Below, piece after piece: positions 9,164 to 19,592 of a DNA stretch of 64,000 nt. Origin of the DNA: Costus lasius (Eukaryota > Streptophyta > Magnoliopsida > Zingiberales > Costaceae); assembly GCA_027563935.2 (NCBI GenBank), contig CM050446.2, positions 109,472,499-109,536,498 on the forward strand. Direction: 5' to 3'. Within the stretch, counting starts at the first letter, position 1, and the number at the start of each line of letters is the position of its first letter. The notes below the pieces were generated by a model that saw only the letters and a program-made list of their open reading frames with translations, had not been told where the DNA came from and searched no databases. Both the position numbers and the translations under genes were made by a program.

Positions 9164-10648
9164 TGATGCGTTGCATTTATATAGTGTTTTTGCCTATGTT
9201 TTAGATCATATTTTGGACGTATTTGCATAATTTTGTGCTACTTTTAGTGTTTTTATCTTACTTTGCACAGAATCTTCACTTTTCTTGGTTTTTGTGAAAA
9301 TGTAGGTAAAATGGCCTAAAAATGATGGATTTTGAGGGTTTTGAAGCCAAAGCACGATTCCCGAGGATATCATGAGCTTACACGTCAAATTTGGAGTCAA
9401 AATAATGAAGAATGCGAGAATTACGGCCTTGGCCGTAATTCTGGGTCAGCCGTAATCTTGAATTCGAGCACAGGGCGAAACACGGCTAAGTTAAAAAGCT
9501 CACAGAAACTTTCATGGGTGAGGCCGTGAATCTATCACGGGCCGTGAATATTTCTGTTGCTTAAGTGTTTGTTGTACACACAGAGGCTTTTACGGCCGTG
9601 GCTGTGAACGTGTTACGGACCGTGAAAACGTCCGCCCTTTCAATTTTTCACTCGGTTCGACTCCAAATTAAACCAGAATTGAACCAAACTCTCCAGAAAC
9701 CTTCCTAGATGGGTTCTATATTGATTAGACTATAAAAGGAAGGGTTTTGGAAGGGTTTCGGGGGCTTCGAGGTGCGAAAACAGACGGCTGTAGCGGCGGC
9801 GGCGGAAATCCATTCTAGGGCAGAAATCGATCAGGAAGGCCACGCAAAGGAAGGATTAGAGGGTTGATCTTCGTCTCCACGTCGAGGGGAAGCCTTTCTA
9901 CTATCTTGTCTAGCAATTTCCTGTAATCTTTTAGGGTTTTCATGCGATTTTCATTGATGAACATGCTGTTTACTTTGAATATGAACGTGTAAACCTACCT
10001 TTGGGATTTGGGGAATAGCCCGTTGACGATTTATGGATTAAATACATTGTTCTAAATCTTTTACATGAATTTTTATAGTATTGATTTGATTAAAATTGTG
10101 TTTATTTCGTGAATTACCCTGATCAAGTAATTTTATGTCTTAGACGTTGCGAGAAGGACCGGGAGGTGAATCGCAACGTCGGATCTATTCTTTTCAAACC
10201 TGTGAATCCGATCACGGGAGTAGTTCGGATTCGCTTGAAGGATTACCATGGTTTTTCACATAACTTAATGGGTCTATTTATGTTAATTGTCACGGGAGTA
10301 GGGAATTAATGTAAATAGATACCAGATTACACTCCAGGAGGAGGTAGTCTGTACCTTAGGAAAAATCCCTTTCAAAACTATAATTTTCTGATTAAAGATT
10401 TATTTTTACTAAATTCATAATCGTCAATGTGGTGAAACCCTAAATCCTAATTTATCCGAATTGATTTTTAGCCAAAACCCTAAAACTACCTTTTTGTTTT
10501 CTTGCATTAGAAGATTCCACAACAAAAACACTATTTGAATCGTCTAGATATAAATCGACCGTGTAATCGGTACTTGACCGTCAGATCCTCGTTGGGAACG
10601 ATATCTTTTTATTACTTCGATAAATCTGTGCACTTGCGGATGATATCA
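9164..10648 (+). repeat. Family B LTR, copy 2 (1485 bp)
   Basis: This is the second LTR, of equal length to copy 1. In its H3 stem-loop the single mismatch of copy 1 is repaired (T to A), giving 16 paired positions. The LTR ends GATATCA at 10648 and is followed by unrelated LTR sequence, not by a primer site. Confidence 0.92.
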
Positions 10649-11088
10649 CCACGTAGTATTCTGTGTTAATTGACACGATCCTGACCGTAAGGAGGATCGT
10701 GTTGACGGATCCCATAAGTAGAACTTGTGAACTTCTAATACGAAGGTAGTTAGGGTTCACTCGAGGGTAATATAATCTTTCTTAGAACTCAATGGATTTA
10801 TCTAAAACGATATAGCATGAGAGTAGGAGATCGTTTTAGGTAAATACCGGGTTGTACCGACCGCAAGGGGGCAACCTGTAATAGAGGAGAGATTTCTTAT
10901 GCAACATTATGAACTCATGTAACAGATAAGTTTTAAATCAGATAGATACATCAACGTGGTGGATACCGAAGCCCCGATACCTCTCCTATTGACATCTTTC
11001 ATTTAGTTGCGATCGATTTCTTGTGTTTGCTTACTATTTTCAAAACCACAATTTGAACTGTTTAGCTTCTAAAACTCAGATTTACTAG
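10649..11088 (+). repeat. Athila LTR fragment with its own stem-loop module
   Basis: This is the middle to late part of an Athila-type LTR from another family. H1 pairs ACACGATCCT (10673-10682) with AGGATCGTGT (10693-10702). H3 pairs 10796-10811 with 10830-10845 over 16 positions around the loop CATGAGAGTAG. The LTR end and primer site are missing, cut off by Copia sequence at about 11090. It may be the other half of the LTR at 2837-3256. Confidence 0.6.
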
Positions 11089-11090
11089 TA

Positions 11091-12570
11091 ATGACCTTGT
11101 TCCCAGAGGGATCAACAATCTTTTATATTGCTGCGATATTATCGTGCACTTACGGTACGTGTCAGGTTTTAGTTGATTTACCACCTGGGTCTAAAGTAAT
11201 TGGGTGTATAAAAGAAAACATAATGGTTCTATACACCCATAAATCTAGACTTGTAGCTAAGGGGTTTTTACAAAAGGAAGGCATAGATTATTTTGATACA
11301 TATGCTTCAATCACAAGAATAACATCTATCAGATTTTTATTTACTCTAACTTCAATTCATAAGTTGTTGTGCATCAAATATATGTTAAAATAGCATTTTT
11401 GAATGATGACTTGATTGAAAAAGTGTACATGTAACAACCTGAAGGTTTTTTACTTCTAAAGAATGAACCTAAAGTTTGTAAATTGATTAAGTCAATATAC
11501 GGTTTAAAACAAGCTCCCAAAGAATGACATTAAAGGGTTTGATACACTAATCCCTTTAGATGGGTTTAGGCATAATAATGCCGATAAGTGTATCTATTAC
11601 AAAACAACAAATGATTATAGTGTGTTTTTGTTCTTGTATGTCGATGACATGTTAATTTTTTTATAATAGTGAGAAAGGAATAATATAAATAACATTGTAT
11701 CTAAGCTCGAGATTTCAAATGAAAGATATAAATGAGGCAGATGCAATTTTGGGAATCAAAGTAAACATACATTGTAATGAATATTCCTTATCTCAAAGTC
11801 ACTTTATTGAAAAGATACTTGAAAGATTCAAGTATCTTGGCATAAAGGAGGCATGTATCCCCTTTGATTCAAGTTTGAAATTATCAGAAAATAATGGGAG
11901 AATTATTGATCAATTGAGTTATGCTAGTGTCTTTGGTAGCCTAATGTATACTATGTATTGTACTAGACTTGATATAGCTTATGCTATGTGCATACTATCA
12001 AGGTTCACATGTAAGCCTAGCATAGAACATTGGAGAGCAATTAAAAGAGTGTTTGGATATCTAAAAATAATAAATTTTGAGTCTTTTGTATAATGATTAT
12101 CCATCCGTGCTGAAAGGATATAGCGATGCAAGTTGGTTAACAAACAATAATGAAAGTAAAGTCACCTCAGGTTGGATTTTTATACTAGGTGGTGGGGCTA
12201 TAAGTTGGGCTTCTAAGAAGCAAACTTGTATTGCTCATTCAACAATGGAATCTAAGTTTATAGGCTTAGTTGTTGCAGACAAGGAAACAGAATAGTTGCA
12301 TAATTTATTGATAGATGTTGAGTCATAGCTACAACTAATGACAATTGTTTGTTTGCACTTAGATAGTCAAGCAACAATGTCTCCTGTATATAGTGAAATA
12401 TATAATGGAAAGTCTAGACATATAGACATTAGATATGTTTATGTATGAGAATTGATTTCAAATGGGGTTATCACCATAATTTATATGAGATTAGGTGACA
12501 ATTTACTTGATCCTCTAACTAAGCCACTTACTAAAATATCTTGTAATATGAAACTTAAGTCATTAACTTA
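11091..12570 (+). pseudogene. Copia pol remnant: RT and RNase H
   Basis: This is the 3' part of a Ty1/copia polyprotein in several frames. RT motifs seen are RLVAKGFLQKEGIDYFDTYA (about 11250-11310), an IYGLKQAP block (about 11495-11520), LYVDDMLIF (about 11635-11660) and the R-D-IAYAM..LSRF block (about 11965-12005). RNase H motifs are YSDASW (12120-12137), HSTMESKFIGL and NLLDPLTKPLTK near the C-terminus. Stops and frameshifts are frequent. Gag, protease and integrase are not present, so the element is 5'-truncated at the junction with the Athila LTR. Confidence 0.85.
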
Positions 12571-12937
12571 AGCACCAATGATGGTAACCCAACTTTTAAT
12601 TAGAAAATATCTAATTTTAAAGTTCAATGGATAAAAATAAGTCATTGTAATGTGCTTGTGAGCACTAGGAAGTCTCATAACAAAACTAATATATATGAAC
12701 TAGTACTGACAGTTGCAAAAAGGATGCGCATTTGCTTTTAATGGAGTTTATAATTATTTGTGTCTTTAGCAATTGGGATAAAGATAGAAACTCCACCTAT
12801 ATAAACATTGAAGTGGTACTGCTTCAATAAGAGAATTATGGTTCTCTTATAAATGTTCATTAGAATGGATTAGCGCAAGACCATATATAATAGTACTAAG
12901 GTTGTTGTAGAGAAACCTTTGAGACCACCATGATAAG
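12571..12937 (+). other. 3' noncoding part of the Copia remnant
   Basis: There is no ORF. The sequence starting GATGGTAACCCAAC just after the RNase H end looks like a Copia 3' region running into an LTR, and appears to continue at 14195 beyond the inserted solo LTR. Confidence 0.45.
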
Positions 12938-14194
12938 TGTAATGCCCAAATCTCTTCGGGCTAGGCTAATTGGAATTCGGGCTGGGTGGCGGCCCAAGCC
13001 CACAACATAGGTGCAGATTTTAGCCGAGTCCAAATGTCCGCCAAATCAGAAATCAATCAATGCCAAATTCGGGCTGCAAGCGAAATCATAGCGCAGCTTT
13101 GTCTTCAGCACGAGAGGCATTTGATTCTGGCGAGCGGCAACGTTCATGAACAGGACAGGTGGCTTCAAGGATCTCGTCGCTTTGGCAATTTCTTTGGATG
13201 CGACCAAATCCAGTGACGTTTTCGGGGTCAACAGTAGGCGTCGAACGAGTCGACGCCATCTTCTTCAGCAGGTGATTTGGATGCAGACATGAGAAGCTCG
13301 GCAATTCGGGTGGCACTGGTGAAGTCCTAAAAGCGAACGTCGAGAGATCCGAAAGAGGCGGGCGAGCCTATTCCCTATAAATCGTCCGACGAGCAGACGA
13401 AGCAAGGGGGGGAGAGAGTTTATGGGAAAGGAAGAGCAGAGTGAGCTTCCCTTCGACACCTGCCTTTCCCGAGCAGCGGGCGGCGATTGAATATCCAACG
13501 AGTGAATTAAAGAAGCTTTGGCGAGATCCCAGTGAGGGAAAGACTGTAAGTCGGTAGCGAGAGTTGCCGCCGACGTGAGCGTGAGAGAGGGAGGGTTTTG
13601 TACTTTGTTTAGGCAAGGAATATAAGAGAAGTTTCCCTTCCCCTGTATCTGATCTCTGAGTTCAGCGAGTTCTTTGTGGCTTCTTCTTCACCTTCGTCGA
13701 TGACGGTCCAACGGCGGCTTTCGGCGATAACAAGGGTTGAGGTGAGGCATGTGTTCCTCCCCAGCCGCACGCTCGAGCTCCTCCACTCCATCTTCTCCGA
13801 TGAGCGAATGAACGCGGCGTGCGTTCACGTGGGCAGTTGACTTCAGAGCGGCGAGACGAACCAGTGAGGCATTCGAATCGAGGCGAGCGCTAAGTCAACG
13901 GGAAGTAGTGGTCAAAATTAAATTCGGGATTTCGGAATCAGTGAGAATTGATTTCGACGAGAGGAAATTCGGGTTTGGCACATAGTGCTAAGAGGAGAAG
14001 TGCTGACGTGGCGGGAGATTGGAAAAAGGGAGTGACGAGGCGAGCGCCGAGTCAATGGGAAGTAGTGGTCAAAATTAAATTCGGGATTTCAAAATCAGTA
14101 AGAATTGATTTCGATGAGAGGAAATTCGGGTTTGGCACTTAGTGCTAAGAGGAGAAGTGTTGATGTGGAGGGAGATTGGAAAAAGGGAGTGACA
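12938..14194 (+). repeat. Probable solo LTR related to the 14756-17945 family
   Basis: The block begins TGTAATGCCC and ends TGACA, parallel to TGTCAGGCCC and TGACA of the young element. It shares the order of G-rich promoter-like DNA, a GCGTGA..GAG.GAGGGTTTT.GTAC block and a GAAATTTCCC-like block. Flanking 5-mers ATAAG (12933-12937) and GTAAG (14195-14199) match at four of five bases and may be a decayed target-site duplication. No second LTR or internal region is seen. Confidence 0.6.
13880..14193 (+). repeat. Tandem duplication of 157 bp inside the solo LTR
   Basis: Units 13880-14036 and 14037-14193 share GAGGCGAGCGC at the start and GGGAGTGAC at the end, with few differences. The duplication is absent from the LTRs at 14756 and 16760. 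Confidence 0.85.
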
Positions 14195-14750
14195 GTAAGT
14201 ATTGCATGAGTGATATCTTCGGTACTAACATAAGGAGTCAAAGTACAATTTTATGTGAAAACCTTTTACTTCGTTAGGACTTTAAGATATTTACATTAAT
14301 TATAGGTTCAAAGTAAAAGATACCCACTTGTATGTGTAATGCTTACGTGACAACCTATTATTCATCACAACTAGCAGGGGATTATTGTCTATAATTGTGA
14401 TAATAAAGAGAAATTACTTAATCACACATTGGAAATAGTTGAAAGCATTTATAGCTAAACCTTTTGAAGCATGCCCTGCTCCATTAAAAATTTAACTATC
14501 CATTTAGTACTCGAAATTTATAAATACTCAACTTAAATATTTACCCTATTAAATTTCACCCTATATATATATAATTACCGGATTAAAATTTGGGTACCTG
14601 ACCCTATAATATCCTAATAATGATTAAATTTCGAGTATGATAAAACAAGTACCCGTAAACCCGATTAATATATTAAAAAAAAGTATAATTTATAGTACAC
14701 ATATAATCTATACTCTATATTACCCGAATCCGACTCGGGTAGCATATACA
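14195..14750. other. AT-rich intergenic or old-repeat DNA
   Basis: No gene is seen. The left part may be the remaining Copia LTR. From about 14490 the DNA is rich in GGGTA/TACCC motifs and continues at 17951 across the inserted element, so both sides were once one repeat of unknown type. Confidence 0.4.
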
Positions 14751-14755
14751 CTACT

Positions 14756-15941
14756 TGTCAGGCCCGGGTTCACCCGGTTCAGCCCAAAGCCTATTGGGCC
14801 TGATCCAAACCCAAGCCCACGAGGAGAAGCCGGTCAAAATCGGATTTTGACCGAGATTGGGAACCAACCGAAAGGCGGGACGAAGCTTTCGTCCGCGTCT
14901 TCACCGTGAAATTCGGAAGCTCGCCACGCGAGCTCGCCACAACGCGCGGCGGATCGGGGCGTGCGGACGCGGCTAAGAGGAGATGGCGGCGACGAGATCT
15001 TCGGCGGAAGACTCGGCCGCCGAAGCCAAAGATAGGGGAGGCGGCGTACCTCTGCCCTATTTAGCGATGGAGCGCGATGCGGCAAGGGGGGAGAGGATTC
15101 CGGGAGAAGAGCTCCCGAGAGAAGATAGATCTGGGAGCGGGAGACTAGACCAGAGAGGAGTGACGAGTAATCGTACCGTCGACGGCGAGTGAGCCGTCGA
15201 CGTGAGGAGTAATGCGAGCGTGAAAGAGGAGGGTTTTTGTACTCTGGATTTGTGCACAAATAAAGGTGAAATTTCCCTATGAGTCTATCGTCTTTTCCGG
15301 CAAGCTTTATGGTGTCTCCGGCGAGCTCGAGCGTAGCGGCGCTCGGCGGAAGAAAAAGATGCAGGCGGCGCTCGGCTTCGGACGAACGAAGAAGACGACG
15401 GGTTTCGGCGTTCGAAACGAGGCAAAAAGTCAGCGAAATCAGCCGGTCAACGCTGATTTCGCGAACGAATTCGATTTCGTTCGAAATCGGGGCGGCTGAC
15501 GCAAGCGGACGTCAGCAGAGAAAGTCAAAATTTGCGGCGCGAAATCGAAATCGATTTCGCGTGCCGACGTCAGCGTGACGTCATCTGAAGAACGATTCCG
15601 CGGCGACGGAATTAATCGGCACTGACGTCAGCGTGACGTCAGCAAGGGCGAGTCGGCGGCGATTTTCAACAGTGAATTCGATTTAATTTGGTGATTTTGA
15701 CTTTGGTCAAAATTCAGATTGAGGTATAATTTTGGATTTTCGATTCTTCCTCGATTTCTCAAATTAGGGTTAGGGTTTCTGCTGAGAGACTTGTAATTTG
15801 GGGAGAAAAATTAATCGGGGAGATTAGGGTTTCGATTTTGGGTCGGAAACCCTAGGGCGAGTTACGTTCCGGTGTTCCGCCGGATTGCCCTGAGACAGCG
15901 GATAAGTGCTGTTTTCAGGCCGATCCGACCGGGGCGTGACA
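14756..15941 (+). repeat. 5' LTR of D2 (1186 bp)
   Basis: The LTR is TGTCAGG...CGTGACA. Three perfect TGACGTCA palindromes lie at 15576-15583, 15623-15630 and 15634-15641. Palindromes built from CGAAATCGATTTCG-like sequence lie just upstream. The 141-codon antisense ORF at 14834-15259 is not supported as a gene. Confidence 0.93.
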
Positions 15942-15944
15942 ACA

Positions 15945-15954
15945 GGTATCAGAG
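15945..15954 (+). other. Primer-binding site, initiator tRNA-Met type (D2)
   Basis: GGTATCAGAG lies 4 bases after the LTR end and matches ten bases of the usual TGGTATCAGAGC site. Confidence 0.7.
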
Positions 15955-15970
15955 GTTAAAGTGATCCACC

Positions 15971-16321
15971 GGCGACAAGGAGTGTCGTCCTTCCAGGGCA
16001 GGGGTCCTGATGCCAACACCAGGGAGTGTTGATGCCAATGTCTAAGGGCATTGATGCCGATGTCAGGGACGTCGATGCCGATGTCAGGGGATATCGAAGG
16101 AGACTCTATAAGAGCTCAGTGATTGCAAGATCACTTCCAGAGCAGGGGCTCTGATGCCAATGCATAGCATTGATGCCAACACTAAGGCGTGTTGATGCCA
16201 ACACCAGGGGGCGTTGATGCCAACACCAGGGCGTGTTGATGCCAATGCATAGCATTGATGCCAACACCAGGGGGCGTTGATGCCGGCGCCAGGGGCGTCG
16301 ATGCCGGTGTCAGGGACATCG
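15971..16321 (+). other. Array of stem-loops in the D2 internal region
   Basis: About 14 stem-loops follow one another, many joined by GATGC. Examples: CAGGGC-AGGG-GTCCTG (15994-16009); CAACAC/GTGTTG (16014-16031); CGATGTC-AGG-GACGTCG (16058-16074, one G-U); CGATGTC-AGGG-GATATCG (16079-16096, one G-U); CAGAGC-AGGG-GCTCTG (16138-16153); CAATGC-ATA-GCATTG (16158-16172 and 16243-16257); CAACAC/GTGTTG (16221-16238); CGGCGCC-AGG-GGCGTCG (16284-16300); CGGTGTC-AGG-GACATCG (16305-16321). Stem bases change on both arms together, while AGG(G) loops recur. Function is unknown. An RNA packaging or protein-binding role is inference. Confidence 0.85.
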
Positions 16322-16688
16322 AGGTTCAGCTGAGTTCAGCAAAAATGTTGAAGCAAGATTGTGGGCCCATGACCCACAGGTCCGAAATTATTCTTGACAA
16401 ATTTGTTGATGCAGGTTGCTGTAAGCATGATGATCCAGTGCGTTAGACCGTGAACTCCACGATTGCAGGTTGAGCGGAGCATCTGGGGAGATGTGTTACG
16501 GACGTGACCCTGCTCGTTTTGAGTTGGGCGGAGCACTATGGCAAGACGGCTAGAACACAAGAGGTCAGGCAGAGCACCAGGGGGTGAATATGCGGCTTAA
16601 TTGTGTCAAGCCAAGGGGGCGCCAATTCCATGCAGTATGGTGCAGCAAACATTCATCATCAGACTGGAGATAGAAGATGGAGGACTTT

Positions 16689-16740
16689 GAACATTGGAGG
16701 GCCAATGTTCAACTTGCATGGAACATCGAGGGCGATGTTC
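16689..16740 (+). other. Two perfect stem-loops before the D2 3' LTR
   Basis: GAACATTGG-AGGG-CCAATGTTC (16689-16710) and GAACATCG-AGGG-CGATGTTC (16721-16740) share the AGGG loop and GAAC/GTTC base but differ in the stem. They lie 20-70 bp before the 3' LTR. A shorter CACC-AGGG-GGTG lies near 16577. Confidence 0.85.
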
Positions 16741-16759
16741 AAATCAGGTGGGGGAGAAT

Positions 16760-17945
16760 TGTCAGGCCCGGGTTCACCCGGTTCAGCCCAAAGCCTATTG
16801 GGCCTGATCCAAACCCAAGCCCACGAGGAGAAGCCGGTCAAAATCGGATTTTGACCGAGATTGGGAACCAACCGAAAGGCGGGACGAAGCTTTCGTCCGC
16901 GTCTTCACCGTGAAATTCGGAAGCTCGCCACGCGAGCTCGCCACAACGCGCGGCGGATCGGGGCGTGCGGACGCGGCTAAGAGGAGATGGCGGCGACGAG
17001 ATCTTCGGCGGAAGACTCGGCCGCCGAAGCCAAAGATAGGGGAGGCGGCGTACCTCTGCCCTATTTAGCGATGGAGAGCGATGCGGCAAGGGGGGAGAGG
17101 ATTCCGGGAGAAGAGCTCCCGAGAGAAGATAGATCTGGGAGCGGGAGACTAGACCAGAGAGGAGTGACGAGTAATCGTACCGTCGACGGCGAGTGAGCCG
17201 TCGACGTGAGGAGTAATGCGAGCGTGAAAGAGGAGGGTTTTTGTAGCTTGAGTTTGTGCACAAATAAAGGTGAAATTTCCCTATGAGTCTATCGTCTTTT
17301 CCGGCAAGCTTTATGGTGTCTCCGGCGAGCTCGAGCGTAGCGGCGCTCGGCGGAAGAAAAAGATGCAGGCGGCGCTCGGCTTCGGACGAACGAAGAAGAC
17401 GACGGGTTTCGGCGTTCGAAACGAGGCAAAAAGTCAGCGAAATCAGCCGGTCAACGCTGATTTCGCGAACGAATTCGATTTCGTTCGAAATCGGGGCGGC
17501 TGACGCAAGCGGACGTCAGCAGAGAAAGTCAAAATTTGCGGCGCGAAATCGAAATCGATTTCGCGTGCCGACGTCAGCGTGACGTCATCTGAAGAACGAT
17601 TCCGCGGCGACGGAATTAATCGGCACTGACGTCAGCGTGACGTCAGCAAGGGCGAGTCGGCGGCGATTTTCAACAGTGAATTCGATTTAATTTGGTGATT
17701 TTGACTTTGGTCAAAATTCAGATTGAGGTATAATTTCGGATTTTCGATTCTTCCTCGATTTCTCAAATTAGGGTTAGGGTTTCTGCTGAGAGACTTGTAA
17801 TTTGGGGAGAAAAATTAATCGGGGAGATTAGGGTTTCGATTTTGGATCGGAAACCCTAGGGCGAGTTACGTTCCGGTGTTCCGCCGGATTGCCCTGAGAC
17901 AGCGGATAAGTGCTGTTTTCAGGCCGATCCGACCGGGGCGTGACA
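16760..17945 (+). repeat. 3' LTR of D2 (1186 bp)
   Basis: This LTR equals the 5' LTR in length and is nearly identical to it. TGACGTCA sites are at 17580, 17627 and 17638. Confidence 0.93.
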
Positions 17946-17950
17946 CTACT

Positions 17951-18484
17951 CATACCCTACTCAAATCTGAATAATAACTATCCATTTACTTTTAAATAGA
18001 TTCGGGTAAAGCGAGTACCCATTAATTTGGTATCTAGTTGACATCTCTAATTTTGGACCTTAGGGTAATAAAACGAAGCAAGTATCAATCAATGTTTATT
18101 ATCGTCATCAGCGACAGCAACTTAAGTGAAAAAATATTAAAAATATTTTCTGTCCCGTCAAAAATAATGGACAGCTAAGTCAAATAAAGAGAAGAAAAAG
18201 GTTAGCAATTATCTTTTTGCTATCCTTCTAGAACGTACTTTCTACCCAGTCCATACCGTACGTCCACAACCACGGTCCCACGAACAACAACGTACTTCCC
18301 CAACTGTAGCACGGGTAGGATTCTTCTATTGTCAAACAGGTACAATTACTCTTAATAGAAGAAAAACGAAGTCGTACGCGGCTAAGCCGGTAGGCCTGCG
18401 CCGGCTCGACGCGTAGTTATCTTTTACAACGAACCGCAGGCTCGGAGCTTTGAACATCCGAAGCATGCGGCTCGGACGCCCCTC
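17951..18484. other. Upstream region of the ERD15 gene
   Basis: The first 120 bp continue the old repeat interrupted by D2. From about 18180 the DNA becomes more GC-rich and looks like a plant promoter. No ORF or known regulatory site can be named with confidence. Confidence 0.4.
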
Positions 18485-18491
18485 TATAAAG
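18485..18491 (+). promoter_or_regulatory. TATA box of the ERD15 gene
   Basis: TATAAAG lies in a GC-rich context, about 110 bp before a good splice donor (GCAGAG|GTACAG at 18599/18600). A 5'-UTR exon of about 18515-18599 and a 5'-UTR intron of 18600-19567 (acceptor TATTCAG) fit, placing 25 bp of leader before the ATG. Transcript data would be needed to confirm this. Confidence 0.55.
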
Positions 18492-19592
18492 TGCCAGCCT
18501 ATACTGCGTCGTCGGCACCCGTGAGCAATCCCTAATCGAACATTTCAGGCATTCTTCCGACACGACAGCTCGCCAAATTCTTGGAAATTTGGGGCAGAGG
18601 TACAGATCATCTGTGTAAATTGTCTCTTCAGGTTATATTTCCTCCACAAGGATTTGCTAGATTTCCCTTTTGTTTACTTCTTTTGACTAATTTGTGTTAT
18701 CAGTCTCCTTAAACGGGCAATTTGATTGTTAATGGTGGGTTCGTGGAATTCAATGTTTTAGAGTAGATTTAGAGAGGTTGTGTTATTGTTGTCGGAAGAT
18801 TTATGAGCTTGACCATCGCAAAATTGGGAAAAAAATCTTTTTAGGTCGTCTTGTTCGTTTGGGGTCTGGATTGTAGTTGAAGTGGTAACGAAGCTATAAC
18901 TTTTTTTCCTTTTTGGTAACAAAACTGACCCAGAAGTGCCAAATTTCATTAGTTGGGATAGGATGTCGGTAGATCTTTTTACCTAAGATTCAAACCTTGT
19001 TTTTTTTCCTCTAATTGGGTCGTTCGTTGATTTAAGAGTTGTTGACAAGTATGTCCCACTTCTCTGGAGGTTGACTATGTTCTCGATTAGATCTTGTGCT
19101 CGATTTCTTTCTGAGGTTAGTAAATGGTTTTCGTACTACTTTGATACTTGGAATGCCGAGATGAGAGAATTCAAGTAGGTTCCTTTTCTTGGAGGGTCGC
19201 TCTATTACCTCCTTCCATCACTTTGCTGTCATCTGGTTCTCATAAGAATGAATACGTTGGACCGATTAAGCTTTTTGCACCAAGATTTATGCATACTGAT
19301 CAGACTATGTGCTGCTTCTGTTGTGATTTCTTTCTCCAAATTTTGTTTGGTCTTAGCTTTAGTAAAGACGGTGGAAATACTGATGATCATATCAGTAAGT
19401 TCCTCTTACCTATGAATTTACGCCATAACTTTTTGTGTTGTGCGAAAAGGACGGCGACTTGGAAACATGAAAGCATTTTAGTTGCGCGTTCTATTAGCAA
19501 ATTAAAGTCGCTTTGCTCATTGTTATTACTCTAATATTTTTCCTTTGTGCGACATTCTTGTATTCAGAAAGCTAACCACAGCCCGGGACAGA

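Larger units (their letters stand above)
3912..10648 (+). mobile_element. Non-autonomous Athila-like element, family B
   Basis: Two 1485-bp LTRs flank a 3767-bp internal region with a tRNA-Asp primer site, a single gag-like ORF, the post-pol double stem-loop and a pre-LTR stem-loop. Protease, RT core, RNase H and integrase are missing, so movement would need an autonomous Athila. No target-site duplication can be seen because the 5' LTR is preceded by a second copy of the element's own 3' internal end. About 2% LTR divergence indicates a fairly young locus. Confidence 0.85.
14756..17945 (+). mobile_element. Short non-autonomous LTR retrotransposon (D2), young
   Basis: Two LTRs of exactly 1186 bp (14756-15941 and 16760-17945) flank an 818-bp internal region. 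The 5-bp duplication CTACT lies at 14751-14755 and 17946-17950. A primer site GGTATCAGAG (15945-15954) matches the initiator tRNA-Met type, and a purine tract AGGTGGGGGAGAA lies just before the 3' LTR. By eye the LTRs differ at about 8 positions, five of them in one 14-bp patch near 15242/17246. There is no gag or pol. The internal region is dominated by stem-loops. It is comparable in size to TRIM or small LARD elements, but its LTRs are long for a TRIM. Confidence 0.93.

Noticed and set aside
14490..14750. Possible transposon ends made of GGGTA/TACCC words
   Set aside because: The words are scattered and continue after 17951, but I could not define paired ends or a target-site duplication.
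14834..15259. 141-codon antisense ORF repeated at 16838-17263
   Set aside because: It lies wholly inside the two identical LTRs, so its second copy is no evidence of selection. No motif is recognisable.
15990..16330. Regularly spaced repeats resembling a CRISPR array
   Set aside because: This is plant DNA. The units are hairpins inside an LTR element, without constant repeats and unique spacers or cas genes.
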